From positions 20,549,916 through 20,613,915 of the forward strand of contig NC_052506.1 of the NCBI RefSeq assembly GCF_014356525.2: 64,000 nucleotides of DNA, given 5' to 3'. Under the pieces are notes generated by a model that ran no database searches, was not told the DNA's origin, and was given only the letters and a program-made list of their open reading frames with translations. Shown here one piece after another: positions 23,890 to 35,031 of the stretch; the stretch's first letter is position 1, and every line of letters starts with the position of its first letter. The translations under genes were made by a program, and so were the position numbers. The stretch is from Nilaparvata lugens. Lineage: Eukaryota > Arthropoda > Insecta > Hemiptera > Delphacidae.

Positions 23890-24010
23890 GAAATTAATTA
23901 TTTATTTATTTACAATGCAAATGACACTAATGTAATAGCATTGGTAGATAAAATAATAAGGTAGTCCTTGTGCTATTCCAAATTTATAGGCGACAAAGTC
24001 CAAGATAAGG
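23890..24010 (-). mobile_element. Retroelement 3' end
   Basis: Read on the minus strand it ends in CATTGTAAATAAATAAATAA, a LINE-like tail. The inner part contains ATAAGGTAGTCCTTGTGCTA followed by TTCCAAATTTA (plus strand), shared with 63226-63260 (ATAAGGTAACCTTGTGCTAT). The element is reduced to its 3' untranslated end. Confidence 0.55.
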
Positions 24011-24645
24011 TTAGAATTTCACGTGTACAATATTTATAAAATTTTAATCCAAAATAAACATGAACACTATAAATTTTGATTCTAGATGGCTTGAATTGAT
24101 AAATTGATTAGAAATATTCCACTCAATTACCACTTGTAACGAATAATATTGAGTTATTTAAGAAATTACTAGCGTATAGACTTCGAAACCAATAGCTTTC
24201 AGAGAAATTGATCAATTACGTTTGATTATATTGTTAGCATCAGATCGGCAATAGATTTCATTTGAGTTTTGACCATATAAGATTTATTTCAGGAAGGTAG
24301 ACTAACATAAATGTTGATTGTTGATCAAATTAAACTAATAAAATTCATGGACAATATTCCTTGTAACTCCTAATCAAGAGAACAATTAATTGATAGACTG
24401 TGCTTTTCTCATACAATATAGATGGACATTTCAACAAACTGCGATTAAAATCAGTATTGTAGAAAAATGTACATTTTTCGATTTGATGATTCCTTTATTC
24501 TTCATAGGTCTCAAATTCTCATTCGGTGATTGACCAATTTACTGAAGTAAAGTCAGTATATTTCAACCTAATAAATGAATAAATAAAGAGTTCTCTTCCA
24601 AAATATTATTTATTATTCTCAAAATATTTCATTTCATATTATTTT

Positions 24646-24741
24646 CTAATTTTCACGTTTTCTTTTTGCAGGTGAGTATCATTAAATTGGAATTCACAAG
24701 CTCTAGCGACATTGTCTTATAAGTTTTTACTTCATCGAGTG
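24646..24741 (+). promoter_or_regulatory. Candidate recursive splice (ratchet) site with a downstream donor
   Basis: Branch-like CTAAT at 24646-24650, pyrimidine-rich TTTTCACGTTTTCTTTTTGC and AG ending at 24671 form a strong 3' splice site. It is joined directly to GTGAGTAT at 24672, a strong 5' splice site. This zero-length-exon arrangement is the hallmark of ratchet points in long insect introns. A second donor, GTG|GTGAGTAGG, follows at 24742, defining a possible 70-nt exon (24672-24741). All three frames of that segment contain a stop, and in the phase left by the 3234-3299 exon it would stop at TAA 24720-24722. Exons of this kind are known to assist recursive splicing and then be skipped. 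The strand agrees with the leader exon at 3234. Confidence 0.5.
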
Positions 24742-24840
24742 GTGAGTAGGCCTATTTATATTCAAGAAATGTCCCAGATAAGGGAATCTGAGAATGTTCG
24801 AAACTTACTTTATGTAGAGTATGCTCTAATCTAGTGTTAG

Positions 24841-25043
24841 ACAAGTTACCATGGTTAGCATGGTTAGCAATAATATTTCTTGAAAAATTGTCTATGTTTC
24901 CAACAAATCCATATTTCGAAGTTTGTAGCGGTACACTATCTTGGACAAGTTACCATGGTTAGCATGGTTAGCAAAAATATTTCTTGAAAAATTGTCTATG
25001 TTTCCAACAAATCCATATTTCGAAGTTTGTAGCGGTACACTAG
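24841..25043. repeat. Two-copy tandem duplication, 104-bp period
   Basis: ACAAGTTACCATGGTTAGCA begins at 24841 and 24945. Both copies continue through TTCTTGAAAAATTGTCTATG to GAAGTTTGTAGCGGTACACT. Only one or two bases differ. The duplication begins about 100 bp after the splice-like cluster at 24672-24747. Confidence 0.95.
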
Positions 25044-28000
25044 GAATGAAATTAGTGCAAATGATTTCCTATAAGATGGCTCATTTATTTAGTTGAATAA
25101 GTGAGAGAATTTCAACAAACTGGAATTCATTTTGACTGTCTCTTGTAATCCAGTTCTGTGTGCAATTTTTCAATGAGCCTCATTGAGTGAAAAATATGGA
25201 AAGAACTTTATTAAGGTTTAAATCTGCAAGCTAGTAACCTGTTCAACTCCAAGTGATAATATAATAGTTTAACTCCGAATTTATTGTGACTTCGTGACTT
25301 ATCAACTCCAAGTGAAGCTTTTTACAATAGACGTTATCACTTTCATACAAAAATCAATAAACTATTTAGAAGTACTGAAAGCCATAAAATTAAAACTCAT
25401 AGTGATAGCAAGGGGTTGGAATTCAACATGTCGTTCAAGAACATGCCTTCATGGAATATCTGCCAATCTAGATCAATGTTTTATTCATAGCGTAGTTCTT
25501 TAAATAGACACTACATAACGTATCTGTAGCTTATTACTTATCCCCTTTCATCGCGATTCTATTGAGTAATTCTATCCTTCTTACGTGTATCGTAGCTTTT
25601 GATATTTATCACTGTATAAAGACTAATTATCCATCAAATGATCTGATAGATGATATTATTCAATTGAAGTCGTGTTTCTTTCATCAGCTAATCGCATATC
25701 AACGTCTGATACAAGCACCATGTAAACGTGTGAGGTTGGCCAACATTGTACACTACAGTCCAGTAATTACAGTATTATTTGTATATTGTATTAGCTGCTC
25801 GAGTAGTCACTAAAAACTATAATTATCCGGGTACTCATTAATTTTGAATCGAAATTGGCGTGTCGGAACTGTGGAGAGACCGCCCGCGCATTATATCACC
25901 AATTTGGCCGAACCCTTTAATTATGTCATTCACGAGATTCAAGCTGGATGCAGTTCTGAATAGAAATGAGAAAAATTTGGTGATGATGAGAGGCTGACAT
26001 CACTGCATGAATTAATGACACTATTAGATCGGCAAGATTATACTGATCTTAGATGTAAATGAGTTCGATTGGAGAGTAGAACCTGTTGGCGAGTCGCTGA
26101 ACAGAGTGGAGAGACCCAAGGCACTTTTATTACCATGGAGCGCCTTCTGGCTTAGCGGGAGCTGAGCTAAATCCAGAGATACCGTCACTAGCTTTGTGTA
26201 GGATTTCATTGTTCAAACAAACACTTTGTTTGGGAAACATCGGCCTTAGCAGATGTTGGGTTCGCTGTAAATATTTGCTAGCTGCATTGCTGGAGTCAGT
26301 GCAAGCAGTAAATCTTCTAAAACAGTTCCGTAAGAACTGCTGGCTGAAATTTGATGGTCATCTCGTCTGCTTTTCAGTCCTTAAAACACGAAGATTCCTC
26401 GTTCATTCATTGAAATGGAAATTTCACTTCAGCAATAACAATGAAACCACAGTAATATTTGAAGTTATTCCATTCAAATAATAATAATTACCGTATGAGT
26501 ATTCAAATATTTCTCATGCGTAGTCTCATGTTGTATAATAATAAACTTTGTATTATTATCCAACCTTTCAATTTGAAATTTTGTTTATTCGAAAATCTCC
26601 ATATTCTGAAATAGTTAGGCTAAATTGTATTTGTTCAATGGTGGAACATTCAATAGTAGAATTGAATTTCCGTCTGAAAGCTACAACTGAGTTTTTGAAT
26701 ATTTAAAACTTCAAGTGCCATTACAACAATCTACTATAATATTTCAACATGTTTCAATGCTAAAAACATTCGATCTCTCATTTCCGGTTCATTTTTATAC
26801 ATATCTAGCTTTTTATTTGTATCATGATTGTATGTAGGTAATTACTGGTAATCATAGGTAATTGTGAATTATTAAACAGACAAGCATTCTATTAGTAATT
26901 AGGAAATATAAATATACAAGAATAATTTATCAATAAATTTATTTGGTAATTTGCAGTATAAAGCAGTCATGCCTTTTCCTGTAATTAATTGAGTTCCTAA
27001 ATTATCATAGTGATTTAAATTAATCAAAAAGATCGTTAGTCATAATGAATTGCAAAAAAGTCATGATAATGTTGACTACATTTCTATCAAATTTAGATAT
27101 TTTGGTACATATTTTTGATTTGAACAAATATGCAGGTCTAGGTTACTGATGACCACTAAATGCTGATGATACTACTTGTAGACAAAAAATATACAGATGT
27201 TGGAGGTGGTGAACTGGAAATTGTCTCTCAGATTCAACCGGATTTTGAAGGGTCAGCCAGTAACCTATTTATTCCAAGAAATTGTCATGAGATCTGTTGA
27301 CACTGAAAAATAGTTATGCAGTCTATTCAAAAGAGTGCTGCAACTGTAGTTTTTCAATTTTCATCCCACAGTATTTGCCGTGTCTACTGAGGAAATAGTA
27401 TGAATGTCTGATCACTAAAACAATGGACATAGTGGCTATTATCCATAAAAATGCCATGCTTCTCAAATCAAAGGTAGAGTCAATTTCCTACAGGTTGAGG
27501 TTTCTATGCTTACACAGCAAAAATTTGTTTGAATTGTTTGGCTGGATCGATATAATCTACTTGCAATTTTAGACGGAAATCCTACCGAAAAATTTTATTA
27601 GTGGAAATGCGTCTCAGTGCAGTATACGAAACTTGTAACTTCTATATTAAATTAAATTTCTGACATATGTGCTGAAATTTAGAAGCATACAAGAATGTTT
27701 TGTGGTAGTTCATTTCTGGACAGATATTCTCTCATTCACCCCCATGATCATTATCATCAAAGAGATGCTAATAATCATCCTAGAGATGATAATAATCATC
27801 CTAGAGAAGAGATAGAATAATCTATTAGAGTACACATCACCCTCTGGTTATGTCAGTAGTAATAGTAGAGGCATTTGAACGAAGTACCTCTTGAGAAACC
27901 ACAATCACTAATTGCTCTCAAAATCAAGTCCTGGTTGTTCATGAGCCACCTGAAACCGTAGATCCTCTTATGTCCAATCATTGTAACATATAAATACGCA

Positions 28001-29210
28001 TATTCTAAAATACATGAATAAAGAACTCCAATCTAATCATTATTCGTCCTTAATTTTCAGTTCATTTGAGCTTCGACAACTCCCTTCGAAATCTTCAACA
28101 CCATAGACGTATTTGAAACACTTTAATGATCATATTATTGGTTTAGGAAATATATTTTTAAATAATACAAACATTGTATAGGGAAATATTTATTCATTCA
28201 TGATGATGGCTTTTATTGGCCGAGAGATTTTTTTGGATGTTCAAGAAACCGTGCAATTTGAGTACCTTAATTTTTCGGTAAGCAATAACCTCTATATCAA
28301 TGCCAATAGAGCAAGGAAAGTTAGTGAACTTGAGAGATGAGACAAAACTGAGGGATGAGAGTAGAAAAATTGACATTGAACGACATCAAAAAATATAAAG
28401 AAAGTTAGTTCAGATTTGATGGAAATCAATCACGTTGGATACAGAAACGGCTTCCTCATTCACAAGAATCTGTGCAGCTGCAGTTTATAATGATAAAATC
28501 TTTACAGTAAGTTCCAAGTTCTACTTGTGTTCATGTGGTCTATTAAAGTTGCTGATACTGTTGTAGTACACTCATTTCTCGTTTCGCACGAGAACGAAAC
28601 CATTATGGCTGTTGATAATCTGACAATTGTTGTAGCGAACGGGTCATAAGTTCAGTGAGAAGAAAGCCTTATAAGGCCGGGCATGATTCATCTCGTTGTG
28701 ATTTACACAAAGCCATTTCAGTGCTTACTTTCACCTCACTTCTTGCGAAATGGCCCGCCACTTAAACCGATCGGTGGGGCTGTTGTTTGCTATTCATATT
28801 CGTAGTCGGAAATATGGATGCTTGTTGACAGGTGTGACTGTCAACTACGTGTATTTATCGACCACGTTAATCGATCTTCAGTAGGTATCGAAAATCGGTG
28901 CCGATAATCGAATTGAAAAATAGAGTTTTGAGAAACTTGAGAATAAAATGTATTAATTCTCGAACAAAATCCAATTAACGCTTCAAACATGGTTTGTTTG
29001 TTTTGACTTGACATTTATTATTAAAGTCTCTGATTCTTCGCGATGACTTGGAGATTGTTAGATCTGCTGTTAGATGAAGTTCAATCTATGCAAATAACTA
29101 ATTAGATATTGTTCTAGTTATGGCTCGTTGACTTGAGTGAACCAAGCAGCTGCTGAATTTCCTTACCTTTTACATACGTCTTGATCTATCAAGATGGAGC
29201 ACATGGACGA
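25044..29210. other. No gene recognised; 21-bp duplication at 27764-27805
   Basis: AT-rich with short open frames. A 21-bp unit (GATGATAATAATCATCCTAG, with A) is repeated twice at 27764 and 27785. Somewhat GC-richer, lower-repeat patches lie at 25850-26170 and 28560-28900; these could be conserved non-coding sequence, but nothing identifies them. Confidence 0.45.
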
Positions 29211-29211
29211 G

Positions 29212-29400
29212 TGTTCAAATTCAAATTCATTTATTGCCAAAAAGAAAACAGACAATAATTTACTCATACACATACACACACGAGCAAAAATAAAATGTTC
29301 ATAAGACAATATTACACATACATGCACATATACATAAGAGAAGAAAAAACTAATAATAAAATTTCTAGGCATCACCAGCAAAAAGAAAAATCTTTGCCCG
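29212..29400 (-). mobile_element. LINE 3' end, 5'-truncated
   Basis: On the minus strand the fragment ends TTTTTGGCAATAAATGAATT, then TGAATTTGA, a typical non-LTR terminus with a short-repeat tail. The inner part is A/C-rich untranslated sequence. No RT motif remains. Confidence 0.55.
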
Positions 29401-30492
29401 CAGGTGAGAGTTGCTTAAAAAATCCTTAAAATAACTAGAAATTGAAACGAAAAGCTTTATAACAAAAGTAGAGACACAAAATATACTTTCGGCCCAATCT
29501 TATTGTCATCTGCTTCATTATATTCATGGCTTCGTTTAGAATACACGACCAAGAATAACGTCTTGAATTTTGTAGAAAAAGTCTTGAATTTTCCTCATAA
29601 CATGACTGTTCACTATGGAACATAGTGTTGTTGTGAACTCCCATACTCGCAATCCCAAGTCAAAACATATTTATGTAAATTTATCAGAAATTCTTCTATC
29701 AATAATATGGAATACTATCACTTTTCATCAAAGGAGGGGCGTTGTCTTATATTGTTTCTATATCATGAACGATCAATCCTATCTTTAAAGTATAAACTAT
29801 CATTATAGGTTTAGCGTAGTTCTCAAATACTAAGTTCATTATATCTCTATTTATATTTATTCTAATTATGTTTTCCACACCTTCTGTTATTTGAGCTATG
29901 TAATTAGTCACATGTATGTAATTATTTATGAGTGATCAAAATATGCATACAAATGTCTGTGGCATCATTTAAATGGCGGAACATAACATCTTAGCATCAG
30001 AAATGAAGTTTTAATGGATCGAATGACTATTTCATATGCCGTATTTTTCGGTGCATCAAAGTCCGGTCATTAGACGGGTTCAATAACCTCGTTGATAATA
30101 AACATCCGACAAACGAAATGGAGAAAGAGAAAAACTGTCTTCCAACTTTATTCCCTTGTAGCATCCGATGCCCTAATAAAACATGGATATAATGAGATGC
30201 TCTGTTCCAAGTGTGATTTGTTGGTCATAACCAAAGCGGCAGACAACACCACCATTCAAATTGTTATCTGCGATAGTCAAAATCGGAGAACATAAATTCT
30301 TATTGCTACAGCAATTATATTTGGCAGAATATTCATAATTTTCTAAGAAATTTTTAAGATTATTATTCCCAAATTCTGGGAATCGTGGAGGCCTCAATCT
30401 CTCTTATTCATTCGGTTATGTACGCATCAATCACATCTTTTGTTTATTATTTCGATGCTCTGGGATCGTGTAGGTCAAAAATGATCATCTGG
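29401..30492. other. No gene recognised
   Basis: Short frames only, without motifs. Nothing structural was noticed. Confidence 0.5.
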
Positions 30493-30590
30493 AGCTAAAT
30501 CCAGTTACACAGATATCGATTTTTGGACGTTCGATTTTTTGCCGTCCTTATAAATTCTATCAGATTGAACGGAACTTAAGAAGAGACGAA
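30493..30590 (+). mobile_element. Left end of a TIR element (relative of 11846-12920)
   Basis: TTACACAGATATCGATTTTT, then TTTTTTGCCGTCCTTATAAA and ATCAGATTGAACGGAACTT match the left arm of the element at 11846-12920. No matching right arm follows directly. A right-arm-like piece is at 34945-35020, with several retroelement fragments in between. Confidence 0.65.
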
Positions 30591-30636
30591 CGAAGTCACG
30601 CATATCCAGAGCAACAGCTCCCGTCAATAAAATGAA

Positions 30637-31268
30637 CTAAGTTTTCAAGAGCTGTGAGGACATTGCAACAAAAATTAGACTTCTGAAGTGTTCAGAAGAC
30701 ATCTTCTCTATTTTCCTGTATGGAGCAGTCATGGACATTGAACAAGAAAATTGATGCTTTTGAATTATGGTTATACCGGAGAATGCTATAATCTTGGAGC
30801 GAAGAATGCTATCTTGGACAGAACAAGTAACGAATGAAGAAGTTCTAAGACGGATGAAGAAATCTAACAAATTCTGATAATTTGATAAAATTCTGATAAT
30901 GAAAAGACTAGTTGAAAATAGTAGACCGATAATTCACTCAAAAAATTCGTTTGGTTTTATTTCAAAATTCCAGTTCGATAACAGAGTGAACAAATATGCT
31001 GAACTTCAACTTTAAATCGATACTAAAATTTGGCAGTATGAATTCATCAAACCCAGGAGTGACGAGCATTTGCTCTCATTCGTCTCATTCCGCGTAAAAG
31101 CCAGTTACAAAATCGAACGTGATTAGGACACATAATACTTAGGACACATAATGAGAAATGAGTCCAGATACTCTCTGCTGCAGCTCATCATGCAGGGGAA
31201 GATAGATGGAAAGAGAGGACCAGGAAGACGAAGGATATCCTGGTTACACGACCTCAGGGAATGGATTG
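30637..31268 (+). pseudogene. Decayed LINE reverse transcriptase, C-terminal fragment
   Basis: Three pieces on the plus strand resemble the C-terminal end of an insect non-LTR ORF2. From 30708: SWTLNKKIDAFELWLYRRML. From about 30811: SWTEQVTNEEVLRRMKKSN. From 31137: LGHIMRNESRYSLLQLIMQ, then GKIDGKRGPGRRRISWLHDL and REWID before a stop at 31267. The usual order in such proteins is conserved, but frames shift between pieces, and a 218-bp repeat (30898-31115) sits between the second and third. The catalytic RT core is absent, so this is a 5'-truncated relic. The clade is uncertain (RTE- or CR1-like C-termini look similar). Its last codons merge into a GATT repeat that is also the tail of the opposite-strand LINE. 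Confidence 0.8.
30898..31115 (+). repeat. Inverted repeat arm 1 (about 218 bp)
   Basis: The sequence from AATGAAAAGACTAGTTGAAA to AAAGCCAGTTACAAAATCG is the reverse complement, with scattered differences, of 35032-35253. Shared blocks include AATTCCAGTTCGATAACAGA and AAATTTGGCAGTATGAATT. It interrupts the LINE relic at 30637-31268. No coding frame is conserved between arms. Confidence 0.92.
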
Positions 31269-31802
31269 ATTGATTGATTGATTGATTGAGTACTTTATTT
31301 ATGTAGATTACAATATATACTGGCTTATACACTTGTATACAATAGCTTACAATACAGCAAAGTTATAGATGAATTTACATAATATAGACTAAGAAAATAA
31401 CTATTGAACTGTATATTATATGAAAAAGCAATTTGTAATATAATAACTATAGATAATAATCATATTGTTATGCATCTACATAAATTGGCGGAGCTTTGGA
31501 CATATCAATGTCCATTCTTTGGGAAGAATATTAAAAATATCCTCCCCACTAACTCTCTACCAAAACGTTAATTTCGTTATTTAAACTAAGGATTTATTTA
31601 TAAATGGAAATATTGGAAAAGTTTTAATCAATATGAATATTGGAGAGAAAAAAAACGGAAAATTGATAAAGTAAAATAATTATATACAGTAGGTAGATAA
31701 GATCAAATAATTGATTAATAAAATGAAGTAGGCTGAAAGTAGATCAGGGTTATCAAATTTCAGTAATATACAGCAGTATGCAGTGGATAATGAAATAACA
31801 TG

Positions 31803-31806
<4 letters not shown>

Positions 31807-31866
<60 letters not shown>
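31807..31866. repeat. (TA)30 microsatellite
   Basis: An uninterrupted alternating TA run of about 60 bp in the 3' untranslated part of the LINE. Perfect self-complementarity makes it a likely cruciform and replication-slippage site. Confidence 0.98.
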
Positions 31867-31870
<4 letters not shown>

Positions 31871-31939
31871 TCGTTCTATAACATGGTTTAAAGGTTTATA
31901 TTGGTGGAATGGGTGAGGGATGGTTGTCATGTGATCGTT

Positions 31940-34730
31940 CTAGGGCCGGACAGTTTCAGTCATTTGTTCCAAAATATGTTTTTTTAAAGTCAGGTTAAAG
32001 CTCGCTCGGCTCTCGATAGACCTGATAGAAACAGGAAGTGTATTCCATGCACGACAGGCACTGACTAAGAAGGATTTTGTGAAAATAGTAGTTCGATGAT
32101 TGGGTATCCTTAAAGTACTTTCTCCGGTTCTAGTATGTGAAGCATCTATCCTCCTACCTTCAGAGACAAATTTGAAATCATCTTTAAAATAGTTCGGATT
32201 ACCGTATTTCAAGATATCTCTAACAAGCTTGACTATTCGAAAAAGCCTCTGATCGGGAAGCTTCAATGTTGAACTAGCAATGTGGGCTGGGGTGATATGA
32301 TCATGGCGTTGGAGAGAGTAGATGAAACGTAGACAATAATATTTTGGCAACGCTGTAGTTTATCATTCAGAGTGACTTGCATATCATTAAGAACAGAATT
32401 ACAATACATTAAATGTGGGAAGATGAGAGATTGAACCAATAATAATTTAATGTTTCTAGGGAGGATATCGTGCATTTTCTTCAATGCATGCATGGCTGAG
32501 AATACCTTTTTACAAGTTTTGTTCACTTGTTCTGACCAGTCATGAGTATTATTCATAATAATGCCTAAATTTTTAACTGAGCTACAGTAAGGAATGTCAT
32601 TACCGTCTACACTAACTTTGTGAATCGATTCAAGGTCAATATTGTTTATAAGACGAGAATATCCAATTATAATGGGTTGTGTTTTGATGGGATTAAGCTT
32701 AAGGCCATTTTTCTTTGTCCATTCCACTATCGAATTGATATCCTGATTCATTATTCCAACTGTTTCATTAATTTTTGTTATGGGACAGCTTAAATAGATT
32801 TGAAGGTCGTCTGCATAAGTATGGAAACTGGAGAATTTGATAATGGAAGAAAGGTCATTAGCATACAAAGTGAAGAGGAGAGGGCCTAAAATTGAACCTT
32901 GTGGTACTCCATGCATAACGTTTTTCCAAGTTGACTTTTTGTCACCGACAGATACACATTGTTTCCTACCTAATAGATAGGATTTAAACCAAACTAACGA
33001 GTTGTGACTGAAACCAAGAATAGCCAACTTATTCAGAAGGACTGTATGATCAACAGTATCGAATGCTTTAGAAAAATCAAATAGGGTGAGGATGGTGCCT
33101 TTTCTTTGGTCCATAGCTAACCTTATATCATCAGTGACACGAAGCAGAGCTGTCTCAGTTGAATGGAATTTTCTAAAGCCTGATTGAAAGTTATGAAGCT
33201 TACTATTGTTGTCTAGAAATTTTACAACTTGAGCATGAATGAGTCTCTCTAGCACTTTGGACAATGCAGGTAAAATACTGATTGGTCTAAAATCGTCAAC
33301 TTTATTGGGTGATGGAACTTTATTTAGAGGGCGAACCAGAGCAAACTTCCAGTTTTCAGGGAAAATGCCTTCTTCAAGTGACTTGTTGAAAATGTATGTA
33401 ATGGTTGGTAAAACAGCAAATAACATCTTCTTGATAAATTTAATAGGAATTTTGTCTACACCCGTAGCATTACTATGAATACGTTGAATTGCTCTGAAAG
33501 TGTCTTCTTCTGAGATTGGATGGAAATGAAATTGATCAGTGATTGGTAAATCTAAGTTTGTAACCTGCTCTTCAAGATCATCTATATGGTTAGCAATGAC
33601 AACTTCGTCGCGTTGGTTAGAGTGTGAAGCGAAATGGTCATTTATATTATTCAATGGTAAGTCAATTTGTGGATTCGATTTCTGTTTGCCAAGCCCGAAT
33701 TCTTTTATTCCCTGCCAAAGTGATTTAGAGTCTTGTCTATTGTTTGTCATAAACGAATTCAAATACCTAATCTTTGAGTTCCGTAATTCCTGTTTAACCC
33801 TATTTCTAAGGCTCCTATACTCTATCAAACTGTCCAAGTCAAATGTCTTTTTAAATTTTCTATGTGCTTTGTCTCTACGTCCCATCATCTTAAGTATGTC
33901 TTCAGTCATCCACGGTACTCGTCGTTTTCTATTAATCCTCCTTGTCACATAAGGTGCATGTTTGTCATACAAAGTCAAAGTCCAATTCTCGAAAGTCTTG
34001 ACCATGTCATCAACTGAGGGTAATGCTTCAATTTGATGCCATGGAGTCTGAGCCACATCAGTCAGGAAGGCGGCTTCATCAAAGTTTTTGAAGTCTCTAT
34101 AAGTGATAATTTTCTGTTCTGGCTTGGGTATCTTATGGGAAAGTACACAGTAGATCAAATCATGTCTAGAAATAGCTGGGACTGAGATTTGGCCTGCTTG
34201 AACAACCTCATTGGGATCACTAACAATGAGAAGGTCAATGAGTGTGTCTGATTCATTAGTATGATGAGTTGGATCGAGGGGTAAAATAGTCATGTTTAGG
34301 CATTGGAAAATCGTAGTCAGTTGAAAGTAGTCAAAGTTACGATTCGTCATGTTCAAGTCGGTGTTCATATCCCCCATAACTAGTATACGGTTATAACAAG
34401 GCATAAGAGAAAGCAAGGCATTTTCGAAATCTGTGAAATGACCTATTTTTGGTGGGCGATAACAGATACCAATGAGTAATTTATCATTACTAGATAAGGA
34501 TAATTCAAGTAGCATAAACTCTGGTCTGGAACAATACTCTTGTTTAGATGTGATTAAAACTTTTGTTTTGATACCATCTTTCACATAAATTGCTACACCC
34601 CCACAAGCTTTATTTAATCTATCATTCCGGAAAAGATTATATCCAGGCAATGCAACAAAATTTGATGAAATACTAGGCTTCAAAAATGATTCGGAAATTC
34701 CGATTATATTGAAGTCCTGAAACTTCAAAA
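31940..34730 (-). pseudogene. LINE ORF2: AP-endonuclease plus reverse transcriptase, frameshifted
   Basis: Main frame 34998-32263. Numbering from its first ATG, residues before about 92 are upstream sequence and a poly-Ser run from the AAG repeat. Endonuclease: QDFNIIGISES from 94, GDMNTD with D210/N212, and SRHD with H279/D280; the N-terminal catalytic Asn segment is missing. Reverse transcriptase at about 545-790: DFRPISIL, LFDFSKAFD with D641, GVPQGSILGPLLF from 697, YADD at 728-731, then a KNLGI motif. The reading frame then shifts near 32335, just after LQRCQN: an extra two bases (equivalently one base lost) move the C-terminal 130 or so residues (LRFIYSLQRHDHITPAH to the stop at 31940) into another frame. 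Catalytic residues of the RT are intact. The enzyme would copy its own RNA by target-primed reverse transcription, but this copy cannot encode a whole protein. Confidence 0.93.
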
Positions 34731-34820
34731 AAATGGACTGGGAAGACATCTGTTGAACTTTTCCGAACAGAGTCAGACTTGCCCCACCGGTCGCCAACGT
34801 CCGAAACGGATAGCGCACTA

Positions 34821-34901
34821 GAAGAAGAAGAAGAAGAAGAGAAGAAGAAGAAGAAGAAGAAGAAGAAGAAGAAGAAGAAGAAGAAGAAGAAGAAGAAGAA
34901 A
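34821..34901 (+). repeat. (AAG)n microsatellite
   Basis: AAG units with one interruption (AAGAGAAG), directly beyond the 5' side of the LINE. It creates the poly-Ser stretch in the long minus-strand frame. Confidence 0.97.
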
Positions 34902-34944
34902 CGGAAATATTGACAAACATCGCATATGTTTGACATAATCTTTT

Positions 34945-35020
34945 TAATATAATATGATTCATAAGGACCGCAAAAATCGATGTGTATGTTACACACACAT
35001 TTGTGTGGCTAATTACAGGA
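34945..35020 (+). mobile_element. Right end of a TIR element (relative of 11846-12920)
   Basis: ATGATTCATAAGGACCGCAA and AAATCGATGTGT match the right arm of the element at 11846-12920, and TGTGGCTAATTACAGG follows. It could pair with the left arm at 30493-30590, leaving about 4.3 kb of nested retroelements between the two arms. Confidence 0.6.
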
Positions 35021-35031
35021 TTTTTGTAGGT

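Larger units (their letters stand above)
31262..34730 (-). mobile_element. Non-LTR retrotransposon (LINE), 5'-truncated, about 3.5 kb
   Basis: On the minus strand the element runs from near 34730 (start of endonuclease homology) to a 3' tail of TCAA/ATCA units at 31262-31290, just after AATAAAGTACTCAATC. It carries a broken ORF2 (31940-34730) and a 3' untranslated region of about 0.67 kb that includes a TA microsatellite. The first part of the endonuclease domain and any ORF1 are missing, so the copy is truncated or rearranged at its 5' end. An AAG repeat follows closely at 34821-34901. The 3' end is confirmed by a second copy at 48155-48285. Jockey/CR1-like features are present; the exact clade is not resolved. 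Confidence 0.88.

Noticed and set aside
29390..29415. TTTGCCCGCAG|GTGAGA resembling a ratchet point
   Set aside because: The pyrimidine stretch is short and it lies at the end of a retroelement fragment, so it is more likely chance.
33239..33952. Plus-strand frames of 79 and 137 codons
   Set aside because: They are antisense shadows of the LINE reverse transcriptase and endonuclease.
34731..34998. First 90 or so residues of the 911-codon LINE frame
   Set aside because: They come from the AAG microsatellite and flanking sequence and lack endonuclease homology. The real element starts further in.
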